Assembly: GCF_964355755.1 (NCBI RefSeq)
Contig: NC_092674.1
Coordinates: 16,809,001-16,873,000, forward strand
Source: Antedon mediterranea
Taxonomy: Eukaryota > Echinodermata > Crinoidea > Comatulida > Antedonidae
Direction of reading: 5' to 3'
DNA length: 64,000 nucleotides
The first letter of the stretch is position 1. More notes on this DNA, generated by a model that worked only from the letters and a program-made list of their open reading frames with translations, searched no databases and was not told where the DNA came from. The stretch is not shown here.

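Overview
The window looks like a piece of an AT-rich animal nuclear genome, probably a marine invertebrate. The evidence is a gene of many short exons with GT...AG introns, metazoan-type retroelements (a LINE, a Penelope-like element, tRNA-headed SINEs), a hAT transposon, and dispersed repeats with motifs such as TAGGCCTA and CTCCTTGGCGGAGG that I associate with echinoderm and mollusc DNA. The phylum is an inference and is not proven here.

One host gene occupies nearly the whole window, on the minus strand: an axonemal inner-arm dynein heavy chain that I recognise as DNAH2. I placed 24 exons (W1 at 63749-64000 to W24 at 3123-3208). They join without a stop codon or phase error over 4,886 coding bases, about 1,628 codons. 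The gene is open at both ends: its N-terminal half (tail, linker, AAA1, start of AAA2) lies beyond base 64000, and the end of AAA6 plus the C-terminal domain lie before base 1. In transcription order the exons give AAA2 (W1-W3), AAA3 with its P-loop and Walker B (W4-W7), AAA4 (W8-W12), the stalk with the microtubule-binding domain (W13-W17), AAA5 with the buttress coiled coil (W18-W21) and the start of AAA6 (W22-W24).

The introns are loaded with mobile DNA. From left to right: a LINE fragment (250-820); SINE and MITE repeats (3.4-6.1 kb); a LINE with one intact 1,015-codon endonuclease/reverse-transcriptase ORF in the same orientation as DNAH2 (7.3-10.8 kb), with a decayed relative at 12.1 kb; a broken BED-finger hAT transposase (15.2-17.7 kb); a Penelope-like element with RT and GIY-YIG domains and one frameshift (about 21.0-23.55 kb); a 73-nt tRNA-like gene with an unusual AUC anticodon (25.5 kb); a decayed LINE with a restriction-like endonuclease (27.9-29.2 kb); a repeat split by a tRNA-headed SINE (30.6-31.5 kb); an inverted-repeat element carrying nine 34-bp repeats (40.2-40.8 kb); a 4.5-kb foldback element with arms of about 0.85 kb (41.2-45.7 kb); more SINEs (46.9-47.6, 53.0-53.6 kb); an eleven-copy 26-bp palindromic satellite (59.6-59.9 kb) whose seed can be traced to a palindrome in the foldback element; and two TTAA-bounded MITEs (60.0-60.6, 61.2-61.8 kb).

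No second host protein-coding gene could be supported. The parts that most deserve a second look are the satellite and its likely source, the foldback element, the hammerhead-ribozyme-like ends related to Penelope elements, the AUC-anticodon tRNA-like gene, and short coding-like fragments at 48.2-48.7 kb that I cannot identify.
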